From Synechococcus sp. PCC 7336 (GTDB taxonomy: Bacteria; Cyanobacteriota; Cyanobacteriia; Thermostichales; PCC-7336): DNA of 64,000 nt. A program made the translations under genes and the position numbers. This document shows positions 26,645 to 36,612 of this stretch, in pieces. The stretch covers positions 1,783,268 through 1,847,267 of the forward strand of contig NZ_CM001776.1 of NCBI RefSeq assembly GCF_000332275.1. The letters are read 5' to 3'. The notes below the pieces were generated by a model. The model searched no databases, was not told where the DNA came from, and worked only from the letters and a program-made list of their open reading frames with translations. Position 1 is the stretch's first letter. The number at the start of each line of letters is the position of its first letter.

Positions 26645-27118
26645 GGTTGTGAAGATCTCCGTCACCTGCCATTGTTATGCCCGAAGGCAGCCGAGTTGAC
26701 CCCTACTGCCCCCCCGCAAATTTAATTTCAAAAGTTTCTGGACAAAGCGATCGTTCCCCTCTAAAGTGGTAAAGCTGTGGAAATACAGCAAACGAGCTGT
26801 CGCAACGGATACTGTATTTCTAGCCTCGCATCGAGGCTTCGATTTACAAGTCCAGACACTTGGCAAAATCTGTGTTCTCAATGAATTCTCGATTTTGCCC
26901 ACCAGCACTCGCTGTGACGATCTCGAACCCTCAATCACTTCACCCATAGCGCATCTTCAAGGTTTTATCGAATGCTTGGAGATTGTTTTAAGACGCGATT
27001 GAGTTCTGCGATTGTAGCAGTTAGTCACCTCTGACCCATCCCATCTGGGTCCGCTCTGGATAGCTAGGAGAATTCTGCTATCGAGTGAGTGTTATCAGTT
27101 GTCAAGTGGAGGCCCAAA
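26645..27118. other. Leader region of the ribosomal protein cluster
   Basis: About 470 bp without a convincing gene precede rplC. A 7-bp stem with a 3-base loop lies at 26822-26838 (AGCCTCG/CGAGGCT) and a GACCCA/TGGGTC hairpin near 27030-27050. The cluster promoter and any leader-based control of ribosomal protein synthesis should be here. A TGGAGG ribosome-binding site ends six bases before the rplC GTG. Confidence 0.5.
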
Positions 27119-27751
27119 GTGGCTGTCGGCATTTTTGGCAAAAAACTGGGTATGACCCAAATCTTTGATGACGAAGGTTTGGCCGTCCCCGTGACCGTCG
27201 TCGAGGCCGGTCCCTGCACCGTCACTCAAATCAAGACGAAAGATACTGACGGTTACACCGCCATCCAAATTGGCTATGGTGCCGCCAAGCGCCTCAATAA
27301 GCCCGAGATGGGTCACTTGGCAAAAGCTGGGATTGAAACCCCACTCAAGCATTTGATCGAATATCGGCTCGACGAACCCGAAATTTACGAATTGGGCCAG
27401 CAACTCACCGTCGAGGCATTCGCAGCCGGTCAGCTTGTCGATATCTCCGGTACCACCATCGGTCGCGGCTTTACTGGCTATCAAAAGCGCCACAACTTCC
27501 GTCGCGGCCCTATGTCCCACGGTTCTAAGAACCACCGCCAGCCCGGTTCCACTGGGGCGGGTACTACCCCTGGCCGCGTCTATCCTGGCAAGCTCATGGC
27601 CGGTCGCGACGGCGGCAAGCGCACCACCATCCGCAAATTGACGGTGGTTCGGGTCGATACCGAGCGCAATCTGCTGCTGATCAAGGGCGCTGTGCCCGGA
27701 GTCGAGGGCGGCCTGCTGGAAATTCGACCCGCTGTTAAAGTCGGACGCTAG
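27119..27751 (+). CDS. rplC: 50S ribosomal protein L3
   Basis: L3 (210 residues) binds 23S rRNA near the peptidyl transferase centre and helps to start large-subunit assembly. The N terminus [19 protein letters not shown] and the central [14 protein letters not shown]-like segment (here [19 protein letters not shown]) are diagnostic. The start is the GTG at 27119, supported by a TGGAGG site six bases upstream; an in-frame GTG at 27089 lacks family support. It is the first gene of the S10/spc cluster here, as usual in cyanobacteria, where rpsJ lies elsewhere. Confidence 0.97.
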   Translation: MAVGIFGKKLGMTQIFDDEGLAVPVTVVEAGPCTVTQIKTKDTDGYTAIQIGYGAAKRLNKPEMGHLAKAGIETPLKHLIEYRLDEPEIYELGQQLTVEAFAAGQLVDISGTTIGRGFTGYQKRHNFRRGPMSHGSKNHRQPGSTGAGTTPGRVYPGKLMAGRDGGKRTTIRKLTVVRVDTERNLLLIKGAVPGVEGGLLEIRPAVKVGR

Positions 27752-27775
27752 GTCGCACTGTAGGAGAGCAATCCC

Positions 27776-28417
27776 ATGGCAACTTGTACCATCAAAGATT
27801 GGCAAGGCGAGGCGGCTGGCGAGACCGAGCTGGATTTGGCCGTTGCCTCGGCAGAAAGTGCCAACCACATTGTTTATCTAGCCCTGCGCCGCCAAATGGC
27901 CAATCGCCGTCAGGCTAACGCCCATTCCAAAACCCGCGCGGAAGTGCGAGGGGGCGGTCGCAAGCCTTGGCGTCAAAAGGGCACGGGTCGAGCCCGCGCT
28001 GGCTCTATCCGGTCGCCACTGTGGCGGAAAGGGGGGGTCATCTTCGGTCCCCGCAACGAGCGCAACTACAGCCTCAACATGAACCGCAAAGAGCGTCGTC
28101 TCGCCCTGCGTACCGCCCTGCAAAGCCGCAGCGACGACCTGATTGTGGTAGAGGATTTTTCCGATAAGCTGGCTCAACCCAAGACGAAAGAAGTGGTCCA
28201 GGCCCTAGAGCGCTGGGGGGTGGGTCGGGATCAGTCCGCTCTCATCATTGTGGCCGAGAAAGATGAAAACGTTTATCGGGCAGCCCGCAACATTGCCCGT
28301 GCCAAGCTCATCACCGCCAATAATCTCAACGTGTTTGACTTGCTCAACGTCGATTGGATTGTGGCCACCGCTCCTGCACTCGATCGCATTCGGGAGGTCT
28401 ACAGTGACTCAAAGTAA
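27776..28417 (+). CDS. rplD: 50S ribosomal protein L4
   Basis: L4 (213 residues) lines the peptide exit tunnel with an extended loop. The loop sequence [20 protein letters not shown] is diagnostic, as are [18 protein letters not shown] and the N-terminal [17 protein letters not shown] segment. In some bacteria L4 also represses its own operon; whether it does so here is unknown. The gene starts 24 bp after rplC and its end overlaps the rplW start by 14 bp. Confidence 0.97.
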   Translation: MATCTIKDWQGEAAGETELDLAVASAESANHIVYLALRRQMANRRQANAHSKTRAEVRGGGRKPWRQKGTGRARAGSIRSPLWRKGGVIFGPRNERNYSLNMNRKERRLALRTALQSRSDDLIVVEDFSDKLAQPKTKEVVQALERWGVGRDQSALIIVAEKDENVYRAARNIARAKLITANNLNVFDLLNVDWIVATAPALDRIREVYSDSK

Positions 28418-28703
28418 GCGCCGGTTGGCGGACGTGCTCATCCGCCCCATCATCACCGAAAAAACCAGCCAGTTAATGGAAGAGAGCAAATACACCTTTG
28501 AGGTGCAAGACACTGCCACCAAGCCTCTGATTCGGTATGCCGTCGAAGAAATGTTCGGCGTTCGCGTCACGGCAGTCAACACCTACAAGCCCGCCAATAA
28601 AAAGCGCCGCCTCGGTCGCAGCACGGGCTTTCGAGTTCGTCACAAGCGAGCGGTCGTCACCCTCGCCAGCGGCGATTCTATCGCCTTGTTCCCCGACGTT
28701 TAA
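28404..28703 (+). CDS. rplW: 50S ribosomal protein L23
   Basis: L23 (99 residues) lies at the exit of the ribosomal tunnel, where it docks trigger factor and [28 protein letters not shown] and the later [20 protein letters not shown] segment identify it. The start is the GTG at 28404, inside the end of rplD, with GGGAGG eight bases upstream; the frame is open further upstream but only by chance overlap with rplD. Confidence 0.95.
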   Translation: MTQSKRRLADVLIRPIITEKTSQLMEESKYTFEVQDTATKPLIRYAVEEMFGVRVTAVNTYKPANKKRRLGRSTGFRVRHKRAVVTLASGDSIALFPDV

Positions 28704-28737
28704 GTTCTGACGCAGACCTCCACTCAACCCAGCGATT

Positions 28738-29583
28738 ATGGCCATTCGTACCTTTAATCCCTATACCCCGAGTATGCGCCAGCATACTGCGTCGGACTTT
28801 GCCGAAATTACGACGGACGAGCCCGAAAAGTCCCTCGTGACCCACATCCACGACAAGAAGGGGCGCAACAATCGCGGCGTGATTACCAGTCGCCATCGCG
28901 GCGGCGGTCACAAACGCCTGTATCGCATCATCGATTTCAAGCGGGACAAAGTGGGTATCCCGGCGAAAGTGGCCACGATTGAGTACGATCCCAACCGCAA
29001 TGCTCGCATTTGCCTGCTGCACTACAGCGATGGCGAAAAGCGCTATATCCTGCAGCCCCGCTCCCTCAAAGTGGGCGATACGGTGATCTCTGGCGAAGAG
29101 GCTCCGTTCGAGATTGGCAATGCCATGCCTCTATCCCGCGTGCCCCTCGGTACTGTAGTCCACAATGTCGAGCTGTATCGCGGTCGCGGCGCTCAGATGG
29201 TGCGCTCTGCCGGTGCGGGCGCTCAGGTGGTGGCAAAAGAGGGTAATTACGTCACCATCAAGCTGCCCTCTAGCGAAGTGCGGATGGTGCGCAAAGAGTG
29301 CTATGCGACGCTGGGCTCGGTGGGCAATGCCGAATTCGCCAATCAAAACAAGGGGAAAGCGGGGCGCACTCGCTGGGCCGGTCGCCGTCCACACGTTCGC
29401 GGTGTCGCCATGAACGCTTGCGACCACCCCCACGGCGGTGGTGAAGGCAAAGCCCCGATTGGCCGTCCTTCTCCTCTGTCCCCGACTGGCATTCCCGCTC
29501 TGGGTTACAAAACCCGCAATCGCAAGAAGGCCAGCGGCAAGTTAATCGTGCGCGGTCGCAAGCGCGGCAAGTCCACCCGTTAA
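28738..29583 (+). CDS. rplB: 50S ribosomal protein L2
   Basis: L2 (281 residues) is one of the most conserved large-subunit proteins and supports peptidyl transfer and subunit joining. The sequence [22 protein letters not shown], the [14 protein letters not shown] block and the C-terminal [18 protein letters not shown] segment, with the functionally important His, are all intact. It follows rplW by 34 bp in the same operon. Confidence 0.98.
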   Translation: MAIRTFNPYTPSMRQHTASDFAEITTDEPEKSLVTHIHDKKGRNNRGVITSRHRGGGHKRLYRIIDFKRDKVGIPAKVATIEYDPNRNARICLLHYSDGEKRYILQPRSLKVGDTVISGEEAPFEIGNAMPLSRVPLGTVVHNVELYRGRGAQMVRSAGAGAQVVAKEGNYVTIKLPSSEVRMVRKECYATLGSVGNAEFANQNKGKAGRTRWAGRRPHVRGVAMNACDHPHGGGEGKAPIGRPSPLSPTGIPALGYKTRNRKKASGKLIVRGRKRGKSTR

Positions 29584-29644
29584 GCCACTCTCGTGCGGTT
29601 TCGGTTTTCCCCAGTTCTCGATGATATTGACTCGGTAGGTTATT

Positions 29645-29923
29645 ATGCCTCGTTCGCTCAAAAAAGGTCCATTCGTTGCTGCATCCCTGCTCGAAAAGAT
29701 AGATGCAATGAATGCGCGCGGCGACAAACAAGTGATTAAAACTTGGTCCCGTGCCTCCACCATCATTCCCCAGATGATCGGCCATACCATTGCCGTTCAC
29801 AACGGCAGGCAGCACGTTCCCGTGTATGTGACCGAACAAATGGTGGGCCACAAGCTGGGCGAATTTTCCATCACCCGCACCTATCGCGGGCACGCCTCCG
29901 ACAAGAAAGTTTCGCGCCGCTAA
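29645..29923 (+). CDS. rpsS: 30S ribosomal protein S19
   Basis: S19 (92 residues) sits in the head of the small subunit and contacts S13 and the A-site region. [19 protein letters not shown] at the start and [21 protein letters not shown] near the end are textbook signatures. It lies between rplB (61 bp gap) and rplV (14 bp gap) as in other bacteria. Confidence 0.97.
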   Translation: MPRSLKKGPFVAASLLEKIDAMNARGDKQVIKTWSRASTIIPQMIGHTIAVHNGRQHVPVYVTEQMVGHKLGEFSITRTYRGHASDKKVSRR

Positions 29924-29937
29924 AGAGAGGACGACTG

Positions 29938-30291
29938 ATGGCTACTGACACCCTAGAAGTGAAGGCGATCGCCCGGACAGTTCGCATGTCCCCCAGCAAA
30001 GTGCGCCGCGTCCTCAACCAGATTCGCGGTCGTTCTTATGCAGATGCGCTCATCATTCTGGAATTTATGCCCTACGCCGCCTGCGAACCCGTTCGCAAAG
30101 TCTTGCGATCGGCGGTGGCGAATGCCGAACACAACGAAGGTTTGGACGCAACGGAGCTCTACGTCAGCACTGCCTATGCGGACCAAGGCCCTACCCTGAA
30201 ACGTTTTCGCCCTCGCGCCCAGGGTCGCGCTTACCAAATTCAGAAAAAGACCTGCCACATCACTGTGTCGGTCAGCCCCATCGAAGCGTAA
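29938..30291 (+). CDS. rplV: 50S ribosomal protein L22
   Basis: L22 (117 residues) reaches from the subunit surface into the exit tunnel. [24 protein letters not shown] and the terminal [22 protein letters not shown] beta-hairpin are characteristic. The start is the ATG at 29938, after an AGAGAGGA site; an upstream extension of the frame overlaps rpsS and is rejected. Confidence 0.96.
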   Translation: MATDTLEVKAIARTVRMSPSKVRRVLNQIRGRSYADALIILEFMPYAACEPVRKVLRSAVANAEHNEGLDATELYVSTAYADQGPTLKRFRPRAQGRAYQIQKKTCHITVSVSPIEA

Positions 30292-30341
30292 CTTCGTATT
30301 TCCTCCAAGCCTCCTGCATCGTTAACCAAGCGCATCACATT

Positions 30342-31097
30342 ATGGGACAGAAGATTCATCCAACCGGCTTTCGCCTGGGCATCACCAAGACTCACCGCAG
30401 TCGCTGGTTTGCCAGCCCCGATCGCTATCCCGCCCTATTACAGGAAGACCATAAGATTCGCGCCTATCTGCGCAAGAATCTCACTAATGCGGGCTTGGCC
30501 GACATCGCGATCGAGCGCAAAGCCGACCAAATCGATCTGGAAGTTCACACCTCCCGTCCCGGTGTGGTGGTCGGTCGCGGCGGTTCTGGCATCGAAGCCC
30601 TCCGCGTCGGCCTGCTCAAAGAACTGGATGGCAGCCCCGCCGCTGAAGGGGGAACCCGCACCGTTCGCATCAACGTCGTGGAAGTCACTCGCGTCGATGC
30701 CGAAGCGGCCCTAATTGCCGAGAGCATTGCTCAACAACTGGAGCGCCGCGTCTCTTTCCGACGTGTTGTGCGCCAGTCGATCCAGCGGGCTCAACGGGCC
30801 GGGGTAGAGGGGATCAAGATTCAGATTAGCGGGCGTCTGAACGGAGCGGAAATCGCTCGTTCCGAGTGGACCCGCGAAGGCCGCATTCCGCTGCACACGT
30901 TGCGGGCCAATATCGACTATGCCGAACACGACGCCAAAACGACATTTGGCATCATCGGCGTCAAGGTTTGGGTCTTCAAGGGCGAGATCCTGCCCGGTCA
31001 AGAGCTGGAAACCCGCCCCGCTCCCACCCAACAGCCCAAGCGCCGCTCGCAGCGCCGCCGTCCCACATTTGAAGATCGTTCGGCAGCTGAGGGGTAA
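30342..31097 (+). CDS. rpsC: 30S ribosomal protein S3
   Basis: S3 (251 residues) forms part of the mRNA entry channel and contains a KH domain. [22 protein letters not shown] opens the protein, the KH motif appears as [18 protein letters not shown], and the C-terminal domain includes [27 protein letters not shown] basic, low-complexity tail of about 30 residues follows, as often seen in cyanobacterial and plastid S3. Confidence 0.97.
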   Translation: MGQKIHPTGFRLGITKTHRSRWFASPDRYPALLQEDHKIRAYLRKNLTNAGLADIAIERKADQIDLEVHTSRPGVVVGRGGSGIEALRVGLLKELDGSPAAEGGTRTVRINVVEVTRVDAEAALIAESIAQQLERRVSFRRVVRQSIQRAQRAGVEGIKIQISGRLNGAEIARSEWTREGRIPLHTLRANIDYAEHDAKTTFGIIGVKVWVFKGEILPGQELETRPAPTQQPKRRSQRRRPTFEDRSAAEG

Positions 31098-31145
31098 ACC
31101 CCGAGCTGACAGCCGCTCACTGCTGATGGAGAGGAACCGTACCCA

Positions 31146-31607
31146 ATGTTAAGTCCCAAGCGCACAAAATTTCGCAAGCAACAGCGAGGCCGCATGAGGG
31201 GTAAAGCCACTCGCGGCAACAAGGTTAGCTTTGGCGAATTTGGCCTCGCGGCCACCGAGCCTTCTTGGATTACCTCCCGCCAAATTGAGGCAGCCCGTCG
31301 AGCCATGACTCGATCGGTGCGTCGCGGCGGTAAAATCTGGATTCGGATTTTTCCCGACAAACCCGTGACGATGCGCGCGGCTGAAACCCGGATGGGTTCC
31401 GGTAAAGGGAATCCTGAATTTTGGGTGGCGGTGGTCAAGCCCGGTCGCATCATGTTCGAGATGGGGGGCATATCTGAGTCTGTGGCGAGAGAAGCGATGC
31501 GGCTGGCGGCCCAAAAGTTGCCGATTAAAACCAAGTTTGTGGTGCGCGAGACCCCAGTTGAGGGAAGCGCTGCTGCCGAACCTTCTACCGAGGATGGAGG
31601 TAACTAG
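31146..31607 (+). CDS. rplP: 50S ribosomal protein L16
   Basis: L16 (153 residues) helps to position A-site tRNA on the large subunit. [19 protein letters not shown], the [17 protein letters not shown] segment and [20 protein letters not shown] are diagnostic. It is about 15 residues longer than most bacterial L16 owing to an acidic, alanine-rich C-terminal tail. It abuts rpmC, with two bases between. Confidence 0.97.
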   Translation: MLSPKRTKFRKQQRGRMRGKATRGNKVSFGEFGLAATEPSWITSRQIEAARRAMTRSVRRGGKIWIRIFPDKPVTMRAAETRMGSGKGNPEFWVAVVKPGRIMFEMGGISESVAREAMRLAAQKLPIKTKFVVRETPVEGSAAAEPSTEDGGN

Positions 31608-31609
31608 TC

Positions 31610-31831
31610 ATGCCGATGCCCAACATCGAAGAGGCTCGCGCTCTCTCTGACGAGGAACTGAGTGACGAAATTCTGGCGGTGAAAAAAGAGTTATTTGAGC
31701 TTCGCTTGCAAAAAGCCACCCGCCAACTGGAAAAGCCCCACCAAATCAAGTTAGCCAAGCACCGTCTGGGCCAACTGATGACGGTTGAGGGCGAACGCTC
31801 CAGAACGAAAGCTAATGCAGTGGATTCTTAA
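31610..31831 (+). CDS. rpmC: 50S ribosomal protein L29
   Basis: L29 (73 residues) is a small two-helix protein near the tunnel exit next to L23. The helix pair is seen in EARALSDEELSDEILAVKKELFELRLQKATRQLEKPHQIKLAKHRL-like sequence (residues 6-51). It lies between rplP and rpsQ in the standard order, with the start two bases after the rplP stop. Confidence 0.93.
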   Translation: MPMPNIEEARALSDEELSDEILAVKKELFELRLQKATRQLEKPHQIKLAKHRLGQLMTVEGERSRTKANAVDS

Positions 31832-31851
31832 GCGAGTGAGGGACCCCGAAC

Positions 31852-32124
31852 GTGTCTGAAACAAGTCAAGCAAAGCGCCGCAAAGAGCGCATTGGCCTAG
31901 TGGTCAGCGACAAGATGGATAAAACCATCGTGGTGGCTGTCGAGAGTCGCATCTCCCATAGCAAGTACGGCAAGATTGTGGTCAGAACCCACAAGTATAA
32001 GGCCCACGATGCAGACAATCGCTGCAAGCAGGGCGATCGCGTCCGCATTGCCGAAACCCGGCCCCTGAGCAAAACTAAGCGCTGGGAAGTTGCTGACATC
32101 CTCACCCCAGGAGCGAAGTCATGA
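31852..32124 (+). CDS. rpsQ: 30S ribosomal protein S17
   Basis: S17 (90 residues) is a primary 16S rRNA-binding protein with an OB fold. [36 protein letters not shown] and [20 protein letters not shown] identify it. The start codon is GTG. Its stop overlaps the rplN start (ATGA), showing tight translational coupling. Confidence 0.96.
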   Translation: MSETSQAKRRKERIGLVVSDKMDKTIVVAVESRISHSKYGKIVVRTHKYKAHDADNRCKQGDRVRIAETRPLSKTKRWEVADILTPGAKS

Positions 32125-32489
32125 TCCAGCAGGAAACCATGCTCAATGTGGCGGACAACACGGGCGCTCGGCGCATCCAGTGCATCCGCGTTCCGGGCAG
32201 TACCGGTCGTCGCTACGCCCATGTGGGCGATGTGATCGTGGCGGTGGTTAAAGACGCTGCCCCCAATATGCCGGTGAAAAAGTCGGATGTGGTCAAAGCC
32301 GTGGTGGTGCGGACCGTCAAGTCGATTCGCCGCCCGAACGGCATGACGATTCGGTTTGACGACAACGCTGCCGTCCTGATCAACCCCGACCAAAACCCTC
32401 GCGGCACCCGCGTCTTCGGTCCGGTGGCCCGAGAGTTGCGGGAGAAGAACTTCACCAAGATCGTCTCGCTCGCTCCGGAGGTTCTGTAA
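32121..32489 (+). CDS. rplN: 50S ribosomal protein L14
   Basis: L14 (122 residues) forms an intersubunit bridge with 16S r[50 protein letters not shown] and [26 protein letters not shown] are nearly invariant across bacteria. It starts four bases inside rpsQ and ends one base before rplX. Confidence 0.98.
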   Translation: MIQQETMLNVADNTGARRIQCIRVPGSTGRRYAHVGDVIVAVVKDAAPNMPVKKSDVVKAVVVRTVKSIRRPNGMTIRFDDNAAVLINPDQNPRGTRVFGPVARELREKNFTKIVSLAPEVL

Positions 32490-32490
32490 A

Positions 32491-32889
32491 ATGGCCCGCA
32501 AACTCAAGCGCAGCCAAATTGCTGCCCTAGCCAAGCAGCCAGGTATTCGCGCCCATCGCAATTCCCTGCGCTACAAGATGAAAGTCAAAAAGGGCGATAC
32601 CGTTCAGGTGATTGCCGGCAGCGACAAAGGCACTGTTAGCGAAATTCTATTTACCCTGCCCGCCAGAAATATGGTGGTGGTGGACGGCGTCAACATCCGC
32701 ACCCGCCACATCAAGCCGCAGCGGGAAGGGGAAAGCGGTCGGATTGAAACCAGCGAAGCTCCCATTCACGTCTCTAATGTGATGGCTTATTCCAAAAAGG
32801 AAGAAGTGGCGAGCAAGATTGCTTATACCTTCACCCCCGAAGGGCGCAAGGTGCGCATGCTGAAGAAAACTGGCGAAATCCTCGACTAA
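32491..32889 (+). CDS. rplX: 50S ribosomal protein L24
   Basis: L24 (132 residues) starts large-subunit assembly by binding 23S rRNA. The KOW motif is in [21 protein letters not shown], followed by [16 protein letters not shown] and the [21 protein letters not shown] segment. It is some 15 residues longer than the bacterial average, mostly at the N terminus ([20 protein letters not shown]). It follows rplN by one base. Confidence 0.95.
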   Translation: MARKLKRSQIAALAKQPGIRAHRNSLRYKMKVKKGDTVQVIAGSDKGTVSEILFTLPARNMVVVDGVNIRTRHIKPQREGESGRIETSEAPIHVSNVMAYSKKEEVASKIAYTFTPEGRKVRMLKKTGEILD

Positions 32890-32936
32890 TCCCTCCGGGA
32901 GCTGTCTGGCCCTTATTTTTCTGTTGAGAACCGACC

Positions 32937-33479
32937 ATGTCACAACGTCTCAAGACGCGCTACACCGAGAAACTCGTGCCGCAGCTCATGCAGGAGCTGG
33001 GTTACAAAAATATTCACCAGGTACCCAAGCTGGAGAAGATTGTTGTCAATCGCGGTTTGGGCGAAGCCTCCCAAAACGCCAAGGCGCTGGAAGCTTCGCT
33101 AGCTGAAATCAGCAAGATTACCGGTCAGCGTCCCGTGATTACGCGGGCCAAAAAGGCGATCGCCAGCTTCAAAATCCGGGAAGGCATGCCGGTCGGTCTC
33201 AAGGTCACCCTGCGGCGAGAAAAGATGTATGCGTTTCTCGATCGCCTGCTCAACGTCGGCCTGCCCCGAATCCGCGACTTTCGCGGCGTCAGCCCCAAGG
33301 GGTTTGACGGTCGCGGCAACTACACGATTGGCGTGCGGGAGCAACTGATTTTCCCCGAAATTAGTTACGACCAAATCGACCAAATCCGAGGCATGGACAT
33401 TTCGATTGTCACCACCGCCACCGACGACAACGCCGGTCGAGCCCTGCTCAAAGCCTTCGGCATGCCCTTCGCTTCCTAG
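32937..33479 (+). CDS. rplE: 50S ribosomal protein L5
   Basis: L5 (180 residues) anchors 5S rRNA to the large subunit and contacts P-site t[44 protein letters not shown] and [23 protein letters not shown] are signatures. It is followed by a 134-bp gap before rpsH, the place where rpsN (S14) sits in many bacteria; no S14 reading frame is visible in the gap. Confidence 0.97.
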   Translation: MSQRLKTRYTEKLVPQLMQELGYKNIHQVPKLEKIVVNRGLGEASQNAKALEASLAEISKITGQRPVITRAKKAIASFKIREGMPVGLKVTLRREKMYAFLDRLLNVGLPRIRDFRGVSPKGFDGRGNYTIGVREQLIFPEISYDQIDQIRGMDISIVTTATDDNAGRALLKAFGMPFAS

Positions 33480-33613
33480 GTAGCCACTCTCCCCAGCCCC
33501 TTCACCCCCTTGGTATTCCGATCGTGATTCGACACACTGTACGACGAGCAACTGCCTTCCCGGCCCCGCTTCAACCCATCCGTCTCGCTCTGCAGGCTTA
33601 GAGGTAACTGCAC

Positions 33614-34018
33614 ATGGCGCACACAAACGACACTATCTCCGATATGCTCACCCGCATCCGCAATGCCACGCTGGCGCGGAAAGACGCGGTGACGCTACCG
33701 TCCACTAAGATGACCCGCAACATCGCTCGCGTATTGACCGAAGAAGGGTTTGTCGAGGGGTTCGAGGAGGCCGATGCCCGTCTTGGCAAGGACATTGTCT
33801 TGTCCCTCAAATACAAGGGCAAGCACCGCAAGCCGATCATCACCAAGCTACAGCGGGTCAGCCGTCCCGGCCTGCGGGTGTATAAGAACCGCAAAGATCT
33901 GCCCCGCGTATTGGGGGGCATTGGCATTGCCATCATTTCCACCTCTAGCGGCATCATGACGGATCGCGATGCCCGCCGCAGCGGCATTGGCGGCGAAGTC
34001 CTCTGCTACGTCTACTAA
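33614..34018 (+). CDS. rpsH: 30S ribosomal protein S8
   Basis: S8 (134 residues) is a central-domain 16S rRNA binder and, in enteric bacteria, the autorepressor of the spc operon. [20 protein letters not shown] and the C-terminal [31 protein letters not shown] are unmistakable. The gene has a GAGGT site shortly before its ATG. Confidence 0.97.
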   Translation: MAHTNDTISDMLTRIRNATLARKDAVTLPSTKMTRNIARVLTEEGFVEGFEEADARLGKDIVLSLKYKGKHRKPIITKLQRVSRPGLRVYKNRKDLPRVLGGIGIAIISTSSGIMTDRDARRSGIGGEVLCYVY

Positions 34019-34042
34019 GTCACCCGTTCAGGAGTTCCGATC

Positions 34043-34579
34043 GTGTCTCGTATTGGCAAGCAACCCATTCCCATTCCCGACAAAGTGACCGTCAAGATTG
34101 AGGGTCAGGATGTCGCGGTGAAAGGCCCTAAAGGGGAACTGCAGCGCACGATTCCAGCCAAAGTCACGGTGGTTCTCGACGGTGGCGAAGTCAAGGTCGC
34201 ACCGGTTGACAGTACCCGCGTCGGTCGCCAAATGCACGGCCTTTGCCGCACGTTGGTGGCCAATATGGTTGAGGGGGTCTCGCAGGGATTTGAAAAGCGC
34301 TTGGAGATTCAGGGGGTGGGCTATCGCGCCCAAGCCAAAGGAACCACACTCGTTTTGAACGTCGGTTATAGCAACCCGGTGGAAATTCCCGCGCCCGAAG
34401 GCATTCAGTTGGCGGTTGAGGGCAACACCAACGTGATTGTGACCGGTATCGATAAAGAACTAGTGGGTAACACCGCCGCCACCATTCGTGCGGTTCGCCC
34501 CCCCGAACCCTACAAAGGCAAGGGCATCCGCTATGCCGGAGAGTACATCCTACGTAAAGCTGGCAAGTCTGGTAAATAA
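34043..34579 (+). CDS. rplF: 50S ribosomal protein L6
   Basis: L6 (178 residues) lies near the factor-binding site of the large subunit. [35 protein letters not shown], the [14 protein letters not shown] block and the C-terminal [24 protein letters not shown] identify it. The start codon is GTG, with AGGAGTT upstream. It is three bases from rplR. Confidence 0.97.
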   Translation: MSRIGKQPIPIPDKVTVKIEGQDVAVKGPKGELQRTIPAKVTVVLDGGEVKVAPVDSTRVGRQMHGLCRTLVANMVEGVSQGFEKRLEIQGVGYRAQAKGTTLVLNVGYSNPVEIPAPEGIQLAVEGNTNVIVTGIDKELVGNTAATIRAVRPPEPYKGKGIRYAGEYILRKAGKSGK

Positions 34580-34582
34580 GCC

Positions 34583-34945
34583 ATGAAACTGAGTCGAAAG
34601 CAAAACACCCGCCGCCGTCACCAGCGCATTCGCCGCAAGGTGACCGGAACTGCAGCATGCCCCCGTTTGGCGGTGTATCGCTCCAACCAAAATATCTACG
34701 CTCAAGTCATCGACGATGCTGCTCAGCACACCTTGGTGGCGTCTTCTACACTAGATGCAGAGTTGCGTCAGGCGCTGAGCCCGGGCAGCAACCAAACAGC
34801 GGCGGCGGCAGTGGGCAAGCAAGTGGCCGAACGGGCGATCGCCGCAGGGATTAAACAGGTGGTGTTCGATCGCGGCGGCAAGCTTTACCACGGTCGTGTC
34901 AAAGCTCTAGCCGATGCGGCTCGCGAAGCCGGTCTGGAGTTTTAG
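34583..34945 (+). CDS. rplR: 50S ribosomal protein L18
   Basis: L18 (120 residues) binds 5S rRNA together with L5. [29 protein letters not shown] and the C-terminal [28 protein letters not shown] are diagnostic. It begins three bases after the rplF stop and is 50 bp from rpsE. Confidence 0.97.
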   Translation: MKLSRKQNTRRRHQRIRRKVTGTAACPRLAVYRSNQNIYAQVIDDAAQHTLVASSTLDAELRQALSPGSNQTAAAAVGKQVAERAIAAGIKQVVFDRGGKLYHGRVKALADAAREAGLEF

Positions 34946-34995
34946 CTAGCCTTTTACATTGAGGCCCACTCAATCCACTTTTTAGGACATCAATC

Positions 34996-35526
34996 ATGGC
35001 TGAACGTCGCAGTAGAAAAAAGAGTCGCGAGACCCGCGAAGCTTCCGAATGGCAGGAGCGAGTGGTGCAAATTCGCCGCGTCACCAAGGTGGTCAAGGGG
35101 GGTAAGTCCCTCAGCTTCCGCGCTGTGGTGGTGGTGGGTAACGAGAAGGGCCAAGCGGGCGTTGGCGTCGGCAAGGCAAACGACGTGATCGGAGCCGTGC
35201 GCAAAGCCGTGGCGGATGGCAAAAAGCACTTGATAACCGTGCCCCTCACCTCCAGCCAATCGCTGCCCCACCGCATGACGGGAGAAGCAGGTGGCGCTCG
35301 CGTCTTGGTCATGCCAGCCGCCCCCGGTACCGGCGTGATTGCGGGCGGTGCCGTTCGCACTGTGTTGGAGTTGGCTGGCGTGCGCAATGCTTTAGCCAAA
35401 CAATTGGGTTCCAGCAACCCCCTCAACAATGCCCGGGCCACTATCGATGCCTTGAGTCTGTTGCGGACCTTCGGCTCTGTGGCAGAAGAGCGCGGCATTG
35501 AGGTGTCCAGGCTATACAGCGTTTAG
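34996..35526 (+). CDS. rpsE: 30S ribosomal protein S5
   Basis: S5 (176 residues) lines the mRNA entry channel and affects decoding accuracy. [30 protein letters not shown], the [17 protein letters not shown] segment and [21 protein letters not shown] identify it. The gene that often follows, rpmD (L30), is absent, as is normal in cyanobacteria; rplO comes next. Confidence 0.97.
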   Translation: MAERRSRKKSRETREASEWQERVVQIRRVTKVVKGGKSLSFRAVVVVGNEKGQAGVGVGKANDVIGAVRKAVADGKKHLITVPLTSSQSLPHRMTGEAGGARVLVMPAAPGTGVIAGGAVRTVLELAGVRNALAKQLGSSNPLNNARATIDALSLLRTFGSVAEERGIEVSRLYSV

Positions 35527-35603
35527 CGCCTGCGGCGATCGCCTCTTTTCCCCGTCTTTTTCTCCACTTGCCCGCTTCCAGTCCATCCTTTCAAGAGCTT
35601 GTT

Positions 35604-36047
35604 ATGCGTTTGAATGACCTTCGTCCTCAAGCGGGTGCCACCCGCCGCAAGCGTCGCCTCTGTCGCGGCATCTCCGCCGGACAGGGTGCTACAGGCGGTA
35701 AAGGTATGCGCGGCCAAAAATCCCGTTCTGGCGGCGGGACTCGCCCTGGTTTTGAAGGGGGACAAATGCCCCTTTACCGGCGCTTGCCCAAGCTGAAGCA
35801 CTTCACCATTGTCAACCCCAAGCACTTCACCATTATCAATGTGGGGGATCTGAACGAGCTGGAGGCGGGCACTGAAGTCAGTTTGGAGAGCTTGCTAGAG
35901 GCTGGCATTCTGACAGCATCTAATGGCCCACTCAAGATTTTGGGGGATGGCGATTTATCGGTCGAGCTCGCGGTGAAGGCGGCGGCGGCAACGAAGTCCG
36001 CTCGCGAGAAGATCGAAGCGGCTGGCGGCAGCCTCGAACTCATTTAG
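35604..36047 (+). CDS. rplO: 50S ribosomal protein L15
   Basis: L15 (147 residues) binds 23S rRNA in late assembly. [43 protein letters not shown]-type sequence fills the first 45 residues, and [16 protein letters not shown] follows. The ATG at 35604 matches the family start; an upstream ATG at 35568 does not. It is the last ribosomal gene here, whereas cyanobacterial clusters usually continue with secY, adk and infA. Confidence 0.96.
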   Translation: MRLNDLRPQAGATRRKRRLCRGISAGQGATGGKGMRGQKSRSGGGTRPGFEGGQMPLYRRLPKLKHFTIVNPKHFTIINVGDLNELEAGTEVSLESLLEAGILTASNGPLKILGDGDLSVELAVKAAAATKSAREKIEAAGGSLELI

Positions 36048-36237
36048 AGCGCACTAAAGGCTCGCTCGATACCAAGTTCCACAGGCCCCAGAAGTAATGG
36101 AAGAACTGTGCTGGGGCGGGCGGAGCTCGAGAAAATCAGTCTCGGGACAAGCAAGAGTGAGCGAGGCAAGCGGAAAATACCGAGATTGAGCTGCCACCAG
36201 AGTTAAGATTGATGCTGCAGTTTCCGCGATCGACCCG

Positions 36238-36588
36238 ATGCAATCTCTCCCTCAAGTCTCGATCGAAGAATTTTGCGAGCTTGTCCGTGCAGTAGAAGTC
36301 GGCCAATTGCAATTGATTGACGTGCGCGAAGTGCAGGAGTTGGCGATCGCCAATTTGAACGATCTGGGGTTTCGCAATTACCCGTTGAGTGCTTACGACC
36401 AATGGAGCGAAACCATCCTGGACGAGCTCGCACCCGCCCTGCCCACCTACGTTATGTGCCACCACGGCATGCGCTCGGCCCAGATGACCGCTTGGCTGAT
36501 TCAGCAAGGGTTTACCGACGTGAGTAATATTAGTGGCGGCATTGCCGCTTGGTCGGAGAGAATCGATCCCACTCTGCCTCAATACTGA
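36238..36588 (+). CDS. Rhodanese-like domain protein (single domain)
   Basis: This 116-residue cytosolic protein is a single rhodanese domain that likely carries sulfur as a persulfide. LQLIDVREVQELAIANL is the first signature and the active-site loop is YVMCHHGMRSAQM, with catalytic Cys in a CxxGxR loop. GFTDVSNISGGIAAWSERIDP is the C-terminal signature. It resembles GlpE-type or stand-alone cyanobacterial rhodaneses. It lies 190 bp after rplO and 24 bp before the HDAC-like gene, and is probably co-transcribed with the latter. Confidence 0.9.
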   Translation: MQSLPQVSIEEFCELVRAVEVGQLQLIDVREVQELAIANLNDLGFRNYPLSAYDQWSETILDELAPALPTYVMCHHGMRSAQMTAWLIQQGFTDVSNISGGIAAWSERIDPTLPQY

Positions 36589-36612
36589 GCTCTCGCCTCT
36601 CGCCCTTCGCAC

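Noticed and set aside
26675-26947. Minus-strand 90-codon frame upstream of rplC
   Set aside because: It has mixed composition, no ribosome-binding site and no recognisable domain, and lies in the probable leader of the ribosomal cluster.
27095-27868. Minus-strand open frame of 257 codons in rplC and rplD
   Set aside because: It mirrors highly biased ribosomal codon use and has no start signal or known domain.
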